A stretch of 15,250 bases of DNA from Dunaliella salina. Taxonomy: Eukaryota > Chlorophyta > Chlorophyceae > Chlamydomonadales > Dunaliellaceae. Numbering within the stretch: position 1 is the first letter of the stretch; every line of letters begins with the position of its first letter. A program made the translations under genes and the position numbers. Location of the stretch: NCBI GenBank assembly GCA_002284615.2, contig MU069542.1:437641-452890 (forward strand), given 5' to 3'. The notes below the pieces were generated by a model that ran no database searches, had not been told where the DNA came from, and saw only the letters and a list, made by a program, of their open reading frames with translations. Below are positions 1-8,675 of this stretch, piece after piece.

Positions 1-530
1 GGCCTGGTGCTCCCACCTGTGGGTGGCCTGGCAGTGCTGGAAATGTGTGTAGCTGCTGCCCATGATGCGGCTCGCCCATCGCTGAATGGCCTGGTGCTCC
101 CATCTGTGAGTGGCCCGGCAGTGCTGGAAATGGGTGTAGCTGCAGCCCATGATTGCCCATGATGCGTGTTTTCATCATTGCTCAGCGGCCTGGTGCTCCT
201 AGCTGTGGGTGGCCTGGCAGTGCTGGAAATGAGTGTAGCTGTTGCCCATGATGCGGCTCGCATATTGCTGAGTTGCCTGGTGCTCCCATCTGCGAGTGCC
301 TGGCAGGGCTGGAAATGAGTGTAGCTGCTGCCCATGATTGCCCATGATGCGTGTGTTCATCATTGCTCAATGGCCTGGTGCTCCCAGCTGTGGGTGGCCT
401 GGCAGTGCTGGAAATGAGTATAGCTGTTGCCCATGATGCGGCTCGCACATTGCTGAGTGGCCTGGTGCTCCCATCTGCGAGTGCCTGGCAGGGCTGGAAA
501 TGAGTGTAGCTGCTGCCCGTGATGCAGACA
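1..530. repeat. Satellite array with alternating 87/98-bp monomers (185-186-bp dimer)
   Basis: Six monomers start at 1, 88, 187, 274, 372 and 459, each opening with (g/t)gcctggtgctcc. Units 1, 3 and 5 are 87 bp and carry 'gatgcggctcgc' near their end. Units 2 and 4 are 98-99 bp and instead carry a duplicated 'gcccatgat' and a 'tcatcattgctc' end. Unit 6 follows the second type but degenerates after about 530. The true period is therefore a dimer of 185-186 bp. The left end lies outside the window. The minus strand is open through much of the array, but that follows from the repeat. Its place upstream of the first visible trigger-factor exon suggests it lies in an intron or in the upstream part of that gene. 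Confidence 0.9.
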
Positions 531-806
531 ACATTGTAGTGTAGATGCCTAGCCTTGGCAGCTTGGATGAACCTGGCAGCGTACCTGCAAATCTTGCAAT
601 GCATCCTGGGATCATCTGCGTATATCATGGCATTTCAGGATCGATGGGATGTTCCAGGGGCCTATCTCATGTGAAATTAGTGTTGCATCCTATTTCTAGC
701 CCATGGAGATGGGGCCTCATGATTGTGCAGCATGCTTGCTTTGCCTCTTGTGCTGCGTTGCACCCTGCACACATATGCCACCTGCCTGCACTTCCCGGCT
801 CTGCAG
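531..806 (+). other. TIG1: Probable intron sequence before the first visible trigger-factor exon
   Basis: No exon or RNA gene is recognisable in this stretch. It ends in a pyrimidine-rich tract and 'ctctgcag', a good 3' splice site at 806 and the same GCAG form used by the other introns. Frames open across it show no family similarity that I can see. The upstream exons, which would encode the N-terminal ribosome-binding and peptidyl-prolyl isomerase domains, must lie left of the window. Confidence 0.55.
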
Positions 807-941
807 TTTGATGATGAATTTGTCAGAGCCAACTTCCCTCAGTTTGAGAGTGCTCAAGAAATGCGCAAGAACTTGGCGGCAACAACGGCCATGGAGCGTG
901 TGACAGATTTGGATGAACGGCTCTCTAACCTCGTGATCAAG
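807..941 (+). CDS. TIG1: Trigger factor exon A (45 codons)
   Basis: The exon is bounded by acceptor ctctgcag (ends 806) and donor gtggga (starts 942). It encodes FDDEFVRANF through ERLSNLVIK, the start of the trigger factor C-terminal domain, with a charged helix before the conserved EIPESLL segment of the next exon. Joining at codon AAG (939-941) to GAG (1620) keeps the frame. The frame stays open past 941, but the reading there (GKVEAGLGPG) no longer resembles the family. Confidence 0.78.
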
Positions 942-3900
942 GTGGGAAAAGTGGAAGCTGGTCTTGGTCCCGGTGCTGGTCACAGGGTCCCTCCCAAGCA
1001 TGTCTTGCATGCTCAACCCCACATTGGCACACCTGAACAAGGTGCCTGACCTGGTTGTTGCATCAGGGTGTGTTGAGTGTCTCAGTGCCCAGGAAATGGG
1101 GGAGCAAAGGAGGCACTGTGCACTAATGGTGACTGGGAACTAAGCAAGCACTGTGCACTTACGGTTGCTGGGAGCACAGCGAGCGGTGTGCACTCATGAT
1201 TGCTGGGAGCAAAGCGAGCATTATGCACTTAGATCATTGGGAGCAAGCATTGTGCACTCGTGGTTGCTGGGAGCAAAGCGAGCATTGTACACTCATGGTC
1301 GCTGGGAGCGAAGCATGCATTGTGCACATATGGTTACTGGAGATAAAGAAGGCATTGTGCACACATGTTCGCTGGGAGCAAAGCAAAGCTTTGTGCACTC
1401 CTTGTCGCTGGGAGCACAGCAGGCATAGCGCACTTACAATTGCCTGTGTGTAAGGGCAGGCAGGCAAGGGAAACAAGCACAGATATGCATGGGCAAGTGC
1501 GGTTTGCGAGCCCCAAGGCCAGCAGATGATGCCGGCCTTGCCCGGAGTCTGGAATGAAGTCTGGTGTTAGCGATTTTGATCCAGACAAGGTCTGTATTGT
1601 TATACTATGCTCATTGCAGGAGGTGGTAGATAGCCTGGACGTGGAAGAAATTCCTGAGAGCCTGTTGATCGACATGGGCACGCTGCAGTACCGCAGCACC
1701 TTAATAACGATGATTGAAAAGGTGAGAGCCAGCGTTGTACCGACGGTTGAAAGGACAAGTACTAGTATTGCGTGCTGTCAGATGGCGGTGTATGTCACTT
1801 TTTCCTGTATCCGCAAGCTGCTGTTTTCCTTGGTTAGCAAGGGTGGCCTACTCATGTCATGGTCAAGGCACTTCGAAAGTATATGCATTTAGCTTGTGAC
1901 GATCTCTCACAGAGACTGCTTTGCCCACTTCCTTCTTGCCATTCCTTGGCACTTGCAGAAAATCGCCACCCGAGAGGAAGTGGAGAACTATGCCACAGAG
2001 GCCATGGTGAAAGAGTACATTGACAAGCGCCGTGTTGAACTGGAGGACCTGATCAAATTCAACATGGCCATGGATGAGATCTTCGAGAAGGAACAGATTC
2101 CCCTGGAGGAAGATGAAGTACAAGCAGAAGTGGACCTCCGCAAGAAGTCTTACCAGGTGAGCTTCTGTACTCATGTTCAGGGAATTTCGCGTCCTGGGGT
2201 GAACGCATGGCCCACACCCAAAGGACGGACCAACTCCAGATGGATCAAACATGAAAATGTCTGATGGCGCCAATCGGTAGGAGCAGGAGCTCTCGTTGAG
2301 TTTCTCCAGGAGCAAGTATACACTGTAATTTGAACCTGCAGCCAGGAGGGGGGGTATTAGAGCAGCTGTAGCCAAAGAAGAGGAGAGGGTGGAGGAGGCA
2401 AAGGTCCCTTGCCTTGCAGCCCCCCGATGCCATCTCGGCCTCTGCCTCCCTTGTATAAGTCATGGCGTGCCCCTTGAGCCCTTGTATAACATACCGTACA
2501 GCATGTTGACCGTAACACGTTATTTATCTTTTTTGAAGCTCTGCGTAATGCACAAAAGTTGGTTTTGAGGTGCGAATTAGGTAAAAGTTTTGGGGTTTTT
2601 TGTAAAATTTGGGTGCGTAATGGGGGATGCGCAATGGAACCATTAAATCCAAAGAAAACAAGGGTGCTTAGTGGTCAGGATTCTCTATGGCATCATGTAT
2701 GCATCAAAACTGTGAAGGGGGCCCCTCAGGCTGCCATGCTCATGCACTTGCTGCCCAGGCCCCGTTTATTGACTTACAAGGGAAGGCTTCCCACAAGGCG
2801 ACAGGCTAGCACTAGCATGCAGTGTGCTAACTTCCCACTCACCCCTTCACCCTGACCCCCTCTCCATCAAGCACCCAGACTCATTGAGAGGCCTCATCCA
2901 CAGAGTGGATAGGGGTGAAAATAGGGAAAAGAAGAAATTTGAAGATAGTTGCCCTGAGTCAATTCTTGTTGTTTTTGGGCCCCACAGAGAGGTGCACAAT
3001 AGCAGGGAGGTCCGGCCAGGTCCCTATAAGCGCTCCAATCACTCTTTGGGCGGGGCTCCAAAACCTTAGATTTTACAACCATGCACCCCCGCACAAGGTC
3101 AAAATACTTGATCTTCAAACGGTTATTAAGTGATCGCGCACAGACCAGAAACATTTTTCCCCATGGTGTACTTCCTCTTAGGTGTGAAATCGTGATCTTG
3201 TGAATATTTGTTCAAGACGCTCTGGCTTAAGTCACACAAGGCCAATTTAGGCGTTCACATGCAGGTTACAGATCAGGGTGGGTGACTGGGGGGGAGGGCG
3301 GGGCAGAGAAGGTCTGTCATTTTATCCAGGCTCACCTGGTGTGGTGTGAACCCTCTGTTGGTGTGCTTCTTAGTGACTGGTGGGAAGGCTTCGGTATGCA
3401 TACTCATTTGTGTACAGAAATTTGTGCCTAGAGAAATGTGTCACTTTCAGAGAAGCAACTGGAAACGTGTCACTCTTCAATAAGCAACTGGAAAGGCAAA
3501 GCGCAGGATAAGTGGTACACGCCTGCTGCAGGCATCTGTATGTGGTGCATTTCAGACTGGTGGCTCATGTTGGAGGGCCTGCTTTTGCTGCGCTTCCTCG
3601 TAGCCGATGTCAGTTCCATGCGTTGCAGGGATAGGCACAAAACATTATGTATACAAGGTCAGTACAAAATTTACATGAGATCAACCCGCGAAAGTTTCGG
3701 CAGTGATCCAAAACATTGCGCGGTAATTGGATTTCAGGATGAATCTTGAAAATTGTTTTGGTGTTTGTGATGGGCCTGAAGCGCCCCAAACACGGACGTG
3801 ATGAGGTCATGGTGAGGAGGCGCTTACCCCCCCCCACCACCGAAAAGGAAGGAGCCCCCCCAAGGAAGGAGCAACACCCCCACCCATCCCAAGGATGGAG

Positions 3901-6338
3901 CCCCCCCAAGGAAGGAAGCCCCCCAACCCCCACCCTCTCAAAGAAAGTTGGTTTTTGTGAGGTTCCACAGGGAAAAATTTTTTGGTCTCCATATTTGTGG
4001 TGGGCGTCAGCAGAAATGCACCTGATACTAATGACAGGCACTTTGCGGGGCGGGTCTCCGTGATCTGGATCATGTAACAACTTTGGAGCACTACAGTATC
4101 TTTTGAGTGGTGAAGGATGACTGTTGGCACAGAGACGTGTTTTTCAGGGTCAAGCAGGGAACTTCAGGGGCCCCTCGTGCTTGTCCGATTTGCCCAGAAC
4201 TGCGTCAGCAAAAAGTCCGGGGAGAGTGGGAATCGAACCCTTGACCTCCGGATCTCAGGCAGAATCCGACCAAAAGTTCGTCATTTTTCCGGTTTGCCCG
4301 GACCCCCCTTCAAAAAATTTTCCGGGTTGTCTGTCAGGTATTATAATATTTCCGGTTGTCGAACATTGGAAACCCTGGTCTCAGAATCTGGGATGGTGCA
4401 GTGGCTGGGGAGATACAGGAGGTGCATGTCCAGACATAGATCGGACTCACCACCAAAAAAACACGGGCAGGTCAAGCTGAGGAATCTGAGTCATCAAACA
4501 CAAATTAAAAAGTCTGTCTGCACTTGTTTCATGGGCCCCAGTGCGCCAGCTGTCAGGCTCGAAAATTTGGCAGGTCCAGCGATATCGCCTGCCTGACGGG
4601 CCATCAAACTCACTATTTTTGGGACACGTTTGGTCTTTTCTACCCAATGAATCGTTGTTTCAATTTTGGGGCAGCAATTCCGCACAAATGGAGCGCCAGC
4701 AGCTGTTGCGGAGGTTTGACCAGCAGGAAGGAGCACTCTGGAGCCAGCAGCAGCTCGGACGGCCTGCCCCAACCTGTCCCAGACCGGCACCAAGACATGA
4801 GAAAGGACACCCTGCGTCCAGATTGCTGCAACTGCGAGATGTGGACATGCTGAGGAGTGGGTGGCATGGGGTACATTGCACATGCATACACCCCAGCTGG
4901 CCTGCTGAGTGCACTCCAGCACCTTTGGAGCACATGCAAGGGTCATTTAGGTCGAAAGACACGCATGCAAAGCTTGGGAACACCATTGCGGCACACCTGA
5001 CACGCCCCCTGCATGCTCACCACCAGAACGCAAAACGCTGGACAGCTGTCCGTGCGCTGCCCCAAACCTTACCCGCTCTGTGTTGGAGGGTGGCTCTGGG
5101 CACATGTGAGGCCTGGGAAGGTTATCAGGGGATGGCATGCAAGAGCTACAGAGCAGTGCATGGTTGTGTGCTCACACAAGGGCATGTGGACAGCTTACGA
5201 GCTCACGAGCTTGAGGTTTTCGCTCTGATACGGCCATCAAAATACCTTTAGCATGCTACCACACCCTGCATTGACCCCTGGAAAATGAGCATGTTTCCCC
5301 CAGCAGGCACCCACACACCTGCGCGTTCCCAATTTCCCGCTCACAACCCCTTCAAATCATCATGTTGGCCCCCCATGCCGAGTTTCGCGCCAAAACAATC
5401 ATCCTGGAGGCACCTTATGCACCAAAACCCATTTTTTGTGTCAGCATAAAGGCAAACATGCGCCTGAAAAAGGGGTCCACTTTAAAAAGTAATCCGTTTT
5501 GGTCAAGTAGCACACCGTTAAATACTTCATGATAGAAGATAAGGTTTACAACAAGAATGCCCAAAAGTATTGCCTGGTTGGTCAGGGGTGGGCTCAGATG
5601 CACATTTTTTTGCACATTTTCGGCAAGCAATGGCCTCAAAGACAATGTTTCCGTACTGCAATTCTCCTGCTACCATGTCAAACCATAGCAAGCAGCCACG
5701 TCAAATATCTCATCTGGAATCAGGATTGCCTGTCTGTTATGCGGCTCCTTGTGGGTGGATGTGGCCAGAAATGACCGAAAATTTGCCATTTTCAGGCACA
5801 GAATGCCTGTTAGACAACAGTTTCCCCGAAGTAGCACATCCATGGATATGTACCGATTTCACTCATCTATTAATGCAAAAGCTGTCTCGATTGGACTAAA
5901 TCCAGGTCTGCAATTGCAGAACAAGTGCGATCTGAGCTAAAATGTCAATTTTGGAGGCATCCATGTCACCCCCTGGGCCGGCTCTCGATATTCCAAGTTT
6001 GCAGCCCTTGATATTTTCCAAATGTACACCTGTTTTCAAATTTTCAAGTCATTTGGTGAAAGTCACCTTGGGACGTGAATGCCACCACCTTGGTTCCACA
6101 CCCCTTGAAAAAGAATAATAAATTGCAGGATGATGTCTGGGCTGAGGCAATTTATATACTGGAGAAGGACATTCATTTTCTCATGATCCACATGTTTTCA
6201 CCGCAGGAGCAGAAGGTGGATTACGATGAGGAGGCGATCCGTGATCAAGTCATTACAACAATCAAGAGCGTTAAAGTTGTGGAGTGGTTAAAGGACAATG
6301 TGAAGAGGCATATTGTGCCCTATCAAGGGTCTAGTTGA
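807..6338 (+). CDS. TIG1: Trigger factor (chloroplast-type), C-terminal part, four exons, 5' partial
   Basis: Exons are 807-941, 1620-1721, 1959-2156 and 6207-6338, with stop TGA at 6336-6338. They give 188 residues in one frame, and every visible junction is phase 0. Trigger factor is an ATP-independent chaperone that binds the ribosome and shields nascent chains; in plants and algae the nuclear-encoded form works in the chloroplast stroma. The visible part is the C-terminal substrate-cradle domain. Supporting segments are an FDDEFV start (bacterial family: DDEF), then EIPESLL (family: VPESLV), an acidic helical stretch FNMAMDEIFEKEQIPLEEDEV, and a closing VVEWLKDNV (family: VLDWLxEN). The N-terminal ribosome-binding and PPIase domains are not in the window, so transit peptide and start codon cannot be judged. 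The exons are similar in composition to their surroundings, unlike the GC-rich H1 gene. The family call is firm; the chloroplast location is inferred from the eukaryotic split structure. Confidence 0.85.
942..1619 (+). other. TIG1: Trigger factor intron containing a minisatellite
   Basis: The 678-bp intron has donor gtggga and acceptor cattgcag. About half of its length is the 35-bp minisatellite at 1094-1437. The rest shows no gene. Its borders are set by the conserved protein sequence resuming exactly at 1620. Confidence 0.75.
1094..1437. repeat. Intronic minisatellite, about ten units of 35 bp
   Basis: Units of the form ggttgctgggagcaaagc + gagcattgtgcactcat start near 1094, 1128, 1163, 1198, 1233, 1262, 1297, 1332, 1367 and 1403. 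Most are exactly 35 bp; the 1233 unit is 29 bp and the 1367 unit 36 bp. The best-kept cores are 'gctgggagca' and 'ttgtgcact'. Because 35 is not a multiple of three and few stops occur in the unit, several overlapping frames are open across the array. These are not genes. Confidence 0.9.
1620..1721 (+). CDS. TIG1: Trigger factor exon B (34 codons)
   Basis: The exon opens EVVDSLDVEEIPESLL and ends MIEK. The EIPESLL segment matches the conserved (V/I)PESLV region of trigger factors. It is bounded by acceptor cattgcag at 1619 and donor gtgaga at 1722, both strong sites. Confidence 0.85.
1722..1958 (+). other. TIG1: Trigger factor intron (237 bp)
   Basis: Donor gtgaga and acceptor acttgcag. The intron is short and contains no repeat or secondary feature that I recognise. 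Stop codons in the exon frame occur inside it, so it must be removed for the frame to continue. Confidence 0.8.
1959..2156 (+). CDS. TIG1: Trigger factor exon C (66 codons)
   Basis: This largest visible exon opens KIATREEVENY and ends LRKKSYQ. It holds the long charged helices typical of the trigger factor C-terminal arms, including FNMAMDEIFEKEQ, which aligns in character with the 'ALxxIAEEEGI' helix of bacterial proteins. Acceptor acttgcag ends at 1958; donor gtgagc starts at 2157. Confidence 0.88.
3276..3303 (+). other. Potential G-quadruplex in the intron, plus strand
   Basis: The run reads G3-T-G3-TGACT-G7-A-G3-C-G4, meeting the usual four-tract, loop-of-seven-or-fewer rule with one to spare. 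It lies on the coding strand of the trigger factor transcript, so it could fold in the pre-mRNA as well as in DNA. Folding is a prediction from base pattern only. Confidence 0.6.
3827..3936. repeat. C-rich tract with a 46-bp tandem duplication
   Basis: Two 46-bp units at 3845-3890 and 3891-3936 each contain aagga(a/t)ggagccccccc followed by aaggaagga. A preceding run of nine C at 3827-3835 extends the C-rich block. The minus strand has several runs of five to seven G, giving quadruplex potential on the strand opposite to the 3276 tract. Confidence 0.75.
4215..4303 (-). other. tRNA-like element with a perfect B box (possible SINE head or tRNA pseudogene)
   Basis: On the minus strand GGTTCGATTCC (4229-4239) matches the RNA polymerase III B box GGTTCGANNCC at every position. 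Upstream lies a five-pair anticodon-like stem GGATT/GATCC, but around an eight-base loop. The ends carry a seven-base inverted repeat, GTCCGGG (4215-4221) and CCCGGAC (4297-4303), which could act as an acceptor stem. Against a functional tRNA: the T stem has only three good pairs, no clear D arm or A box is seen, and 89 bases is long for this layout. A related 'gtccg(a)tttgccc' motif recurs just outside at about 4182. Confidence 0.35.
4688..5251 (+). other. Unexplained open frame of 187 codons inside the intron
   Basis: An ATG at 4688 starts MERQQLLRRFDQQ and the frame runs to TAG at 5249-5251. The frame is also open upstream to about 4541, but without an ATG. The product is rich in Gln, His, Ala and Pro and has no motif, signal peptide or membrane segment that I can identify. 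It lies on the same strand as the trigger factor, between its last two exons. Its length is more than expected by chance in one window, yet codon use looks unselected. It could be a host-intron gene, a decayed mobile-element frame, or chance. Confidence 0.2.
6207..6338 (+). CDS. TIG1: Trigger factor last exon (43 codons plus stop)
   Basis: The exon opens EQKVDYDEEAIRDQV, contains VVEWLKDNV and ends PYQGSS then TGA. The pattern (acidic D/E-D-E-x-I/L…, then V-x-x-W-L-x-x-N) is the usual end of trigger factor. The acceptor is caccgcag ending at 6206. Upstream in the same frame the reading lacks family resemblance, so the exon starts here. Confidence 0.85.
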   Translation, partial: EQKVDYDEEAIRDQVITTIKSVKVVEWLKDNVKRHIVPYQGSS

Positions 6339-6585
6339 TCAAAGAAGGTGGCTTCAATTGCGTTCTGACTTTTTGCTGTGCCCGTCAGTCTTCTCAACTC
6401 TTTCACCTCATTCCAAGCTTGCCTGAATCTTTAGGTCGGCAACCCCACCAGTATCATCAATAATATTTGATTGCTTCCATAGGTCTCTGCCTGGTCTTTC
6501 AAAAAGCCCCTTTGGCAGCGCAACCTTGGAAGGACCTTTGAGGGTAGCAGCCCTTTTTCCAGTAGGTACTGACACTTTAAAAGCG

Positions 6586-6590
6586 TGTAA
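6586..6590 (+). terminator. Candidate TGTAA polyadenylation signal of the trigger factor gene
   Basis: TGTAA, the common chlorophyte poly(A) signal, lies about 250 bases after the stop codon. An AATAAA at 6668-6673 is an alternative. Which is used, if either, cannot be told from sequence. Confidence 0.35.
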
Positions 6591-6685
6591 TGCTAAAGAG
6601 CAATCTGAGCATGTTGCTTGTCAAATGTCTAGAAAAAGCTCTGTAAGGATTGGATTGGAAAGACCTGAATAAATTATATTATATT

Positions 6686-6741
6686 GCACAGGGGAACCTC
6701 CAGCTAAATTGTTACACAGGGGGATTTTCAGCTAAATTGTC
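6686..6741. repeat. 28-bp tandem duplication
   Basis: Units 6686-6713 and 6714-6741 share 'cacagggg' and 'cagctaaattgt', with differences in the middle. The repeat sits shortly after the AATAAA at 6668. No function is evident. Confidence 0.75.
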
Positions 6742-7182
6742 CGGCTGCTCAGCCTGTGACTGGTCCTTGCCTCTCACTGGTAGTGCCAGCGCTGACTTTT
6801 GAGTGTTTCCTTCATGCGCTCTGGCTTTGTCAAGCATAGGTTTTTACTTTTACTGGTCCTTGTCAGCCAACACAAGATCCATAAGGCTACAAGAAAAAAG
6901 CCATCAGTCAAAACGCATGACTGCTAGGCTGCAAGTAAAGAAAGAACTGTTATATAGAGACTAATGTCAAGGTTCACGCACATGTATTGATGAAATGTGC
7001 ACATTTACCAAACAGCAGTCTTCTGACACACAGTTTAGATTAGTACATGTATGGGCATGAAAGTTCACAACAGGGAGTTCTCATGCAGCGTGTCTGGACA
7101 GCATTAAATGTGTGTTTTTCCCCTGCCTGTGTTTGCACTAGCTAAACTAATTTACCTGCGTTCACTTGGTTTCCTAAAGAAA

Positions 7183-7240
7183 GCTGAGCAGCCAAACTTT
7201 CTGGCGAAAGGCTAAAACCAGTTGTGAATTGTGAACTGAA
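7183..7240 (+). mobile_element. Short copy of the LINE 3' tail
   Basis: gagcagccaaactttctggc at 7186-7205 matches the 3' untranslated end of the LINE at 11703-11722 in 19 of 20 positions. It is followed, as there, by a short tandem motif (TTGTGAA twice, 7222-7235). It looks like a strongly 5'-truncated insertion of the same family. No coding part is attached. Confidence 0.5.
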
Positions 7241-8532
7241 CAGCAGTAAAACACTATGGAGGGCACCAAGAATGCAATATGTTCACAGCGTGATCGTCTG
7301 GAAAGCTCTGAAAGTGTTACCAGGGAAACGACGTCCAGCTCCATATATGTCACAAAAGGAGGCCAAGGACACACCATGAGACTCCAGGCCTGGGAACCCT
7401 TTGAATTTTAGGGGAACCCACAGCCCGCCCATTGACCCATGTTTAGCACCAGTGTAGTACAACCAGCAACGTTACATTAAGCTCCTGACAGACCACCGCG
7501 ACGTCCTGCACCACAGCCATCTGAGCAACACAACAAACAGTTCCTGCTCGTTCCCAGGGTGCAGCAACATTCAGAGAGATCCATAAGGTCATAGGTGATT
7601 ACTCCTTTGCAGGTTGACGTGAAAATTAGCTTGGATAAGTTAGGGAGCCATCTATGCAGGCCAGAGTCCACGTGCATAAGGGAAGATTGCCTTACTAGTG
7701 AGCTAGTACATGCCTCACCAGAAGGCCCTCAAAACCTACACTAGACACAGTAGGTATTAGCTTAGGTGTGGGAGCGAGAAACAGAGCTAGCGAGGATCTG
7801 GAGGATTGTGTGCCATGCTCCTGGATGCTCGGACTCCATTTCATGCTTCCCTTGGGTAGCCGCCGCGCGCCCAGCGGGAGCCCCCACCTGGAAGCCCCCT
7901 TGGAAATGAAGAGCATGCCTCGTGCAAATCGTGGATGTCAGACTTTGGATGGAAACTAATTTGTATTCAGAATTTTTTGTTTGGTGAGGCCCAGATTCAT
8001 AAGAGGCGCTAAAATTTAATCCTCCATGCCGTTGTAAAAGAAAAACAAAAGAAAAAAACTACGCAGGCCGTTGTAATTTTTCTAACGGCTGTTGGGTCGA
8101 ACTCTGCAGCTGGTGAGGTCAATTCAAGTCCATGGTACCAAGACTACCCAGTAGCAGAAGGTTGTACAGTCAAACGTTAAGGCAAACAAAGCAAGCAAAA
8201 GCAGACAAATAAACAGTACCAAACATGCCAAAGAATCCGGTAACTTAAGCACTTTTACTTCTATTATTACTTTTGACTTCAGCATTGGCGAATTGTAGGA
8301 AGGTTACGAGAAGGGCTGCTTACAGGAGGGCAGGGTGCATTGGACGGATGGCTGACAGTCCGCCAGCCCCACATGAGCTTGGTAGCTCACAGCTTGCCCC
8401 AGTTGAGAAGGGAAAGAAAAAGGAAAGAAGACATTGTTTCTTTCAGTGCCCGCTGGTTGCTGTTAAGCGCCGCCTTTACTGATAGCTAATAGCTATGTGG
8501 GACTTGAAGAGTTTGGTCTTGACGCTCACAAG
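7241..8532. other. Intergenic region without a recognisable gene
   Basis: Open frames here are short and many begin with TTG or GTG rather than ATG. A small hairpin, GCCGTT…AACGGC, lies near 8068-8092. The plus frame ending at 8482 has a stretch HCFFQCPLVAVKRRLY whose H-x(4)-C-P and R-R-L-Y spacing recalls LINE C-terminal zinc fingers, but no CxxC precedes it. I do not call a gene. Confidence 0.4.
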
Positions 8533-8675
8533 GCCACCAAGCTTGCTCCGAAGCTTCATGCTCATTCTGTCCAGTTACTGGACTGCTTGCAAACTTGCTA
8601 GCACCAGACGAGCTCTCCAGAAGGCTTCTGTCAACTCTCATCAACAAGGTCAGGCACGGGCTACTGCTAGTAACC
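8533..8675. repeat. Direct repeat copy 1 (about 140 bp)
   Basis: This copy resembles 8936-9070. Shared blocks include aagcttcatg, cattctgtccagt, ccagacg and ctagtaacc, in the same order and orientation. Plus and minus strands both give partly conserved peptides in the two copies, so the coding sense, if any, is unclear. Confidence 0.7.

Larger units (their letters stand above)
2157..6206 (+). other. TIG1: Very long trigger factor intron (about 4.05 kb)
   Basis: Donor gtgagc and acceptor caccgcag (ends 6206). The protein sequence on both sides (…RKKSYQ and EQKVDYDEEA…) fits a continuous trigger factor C-terminus, so no exon needs to be missing, although a small cryptic exon cannot be excluded. 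The intron holds a plus-strand G-rich tract (3276-3303), a C-rich tandem repeat (3827-3936), a tRNA-like element on the minus strand (4215-4303) and an unexplained open frame (4688-5251). 2157-3275 and 5252-6206 show nothing that I recognise. Confidence 0.7.
6339..7182. other. Non-coding region after the trigger factor
   Basis: Apart from the poly(A) candidates and the 28-bp duplication, no gene or RNA is recognised. A 'tagtgccagcgctgact' motif at about 6781-6797 recurs at about 8777-8793, followed in both places by a similar 'ttgagt…ttcc' stretch. This suggests dispersed repeat sequence. Confidence 0.5.

Noticed and set aside
182..628. 148-codon minus-strand open frame with repeated PLSN/ISSPARHSQMGAPG-like units
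   Set aside because: It lies almost wholly inside the dimeric satellite and its protein repeats follow the DNA repeat; there is no sign of a real gene.
1094..1437. CRISPR-like array
   Set aside because: Units follow one another directly with no unique spacers, and the setting is a eukaryotic intron.
1153..1476. Overlapping open frames on both strands across the 35-bp repeat
   Set aside because: They result from a low-stop tandem repeat in an intron; the frames change with each unit because 35 is not divisible by three.
4394..4440. Plus-strand A-box-like TGGTGCAGTGG suggesting a second tRNA or SINE
   Set aside because: The A box is close to consensus, but the sequence about 32 bases on (agatcggactc) is a poor B box and no cloverleaf forms.
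4494..4986. Minus-strand open frames overlapping the 4541-5251 frame
   Set aside because: They are shadows of the longer plus frame with no recognisable motif.
7695..7916. 73-codon minus-strand frame (MLFISKGASRWG…)
   Set aside because: Short, no motif, no supporting context or splice pattern.
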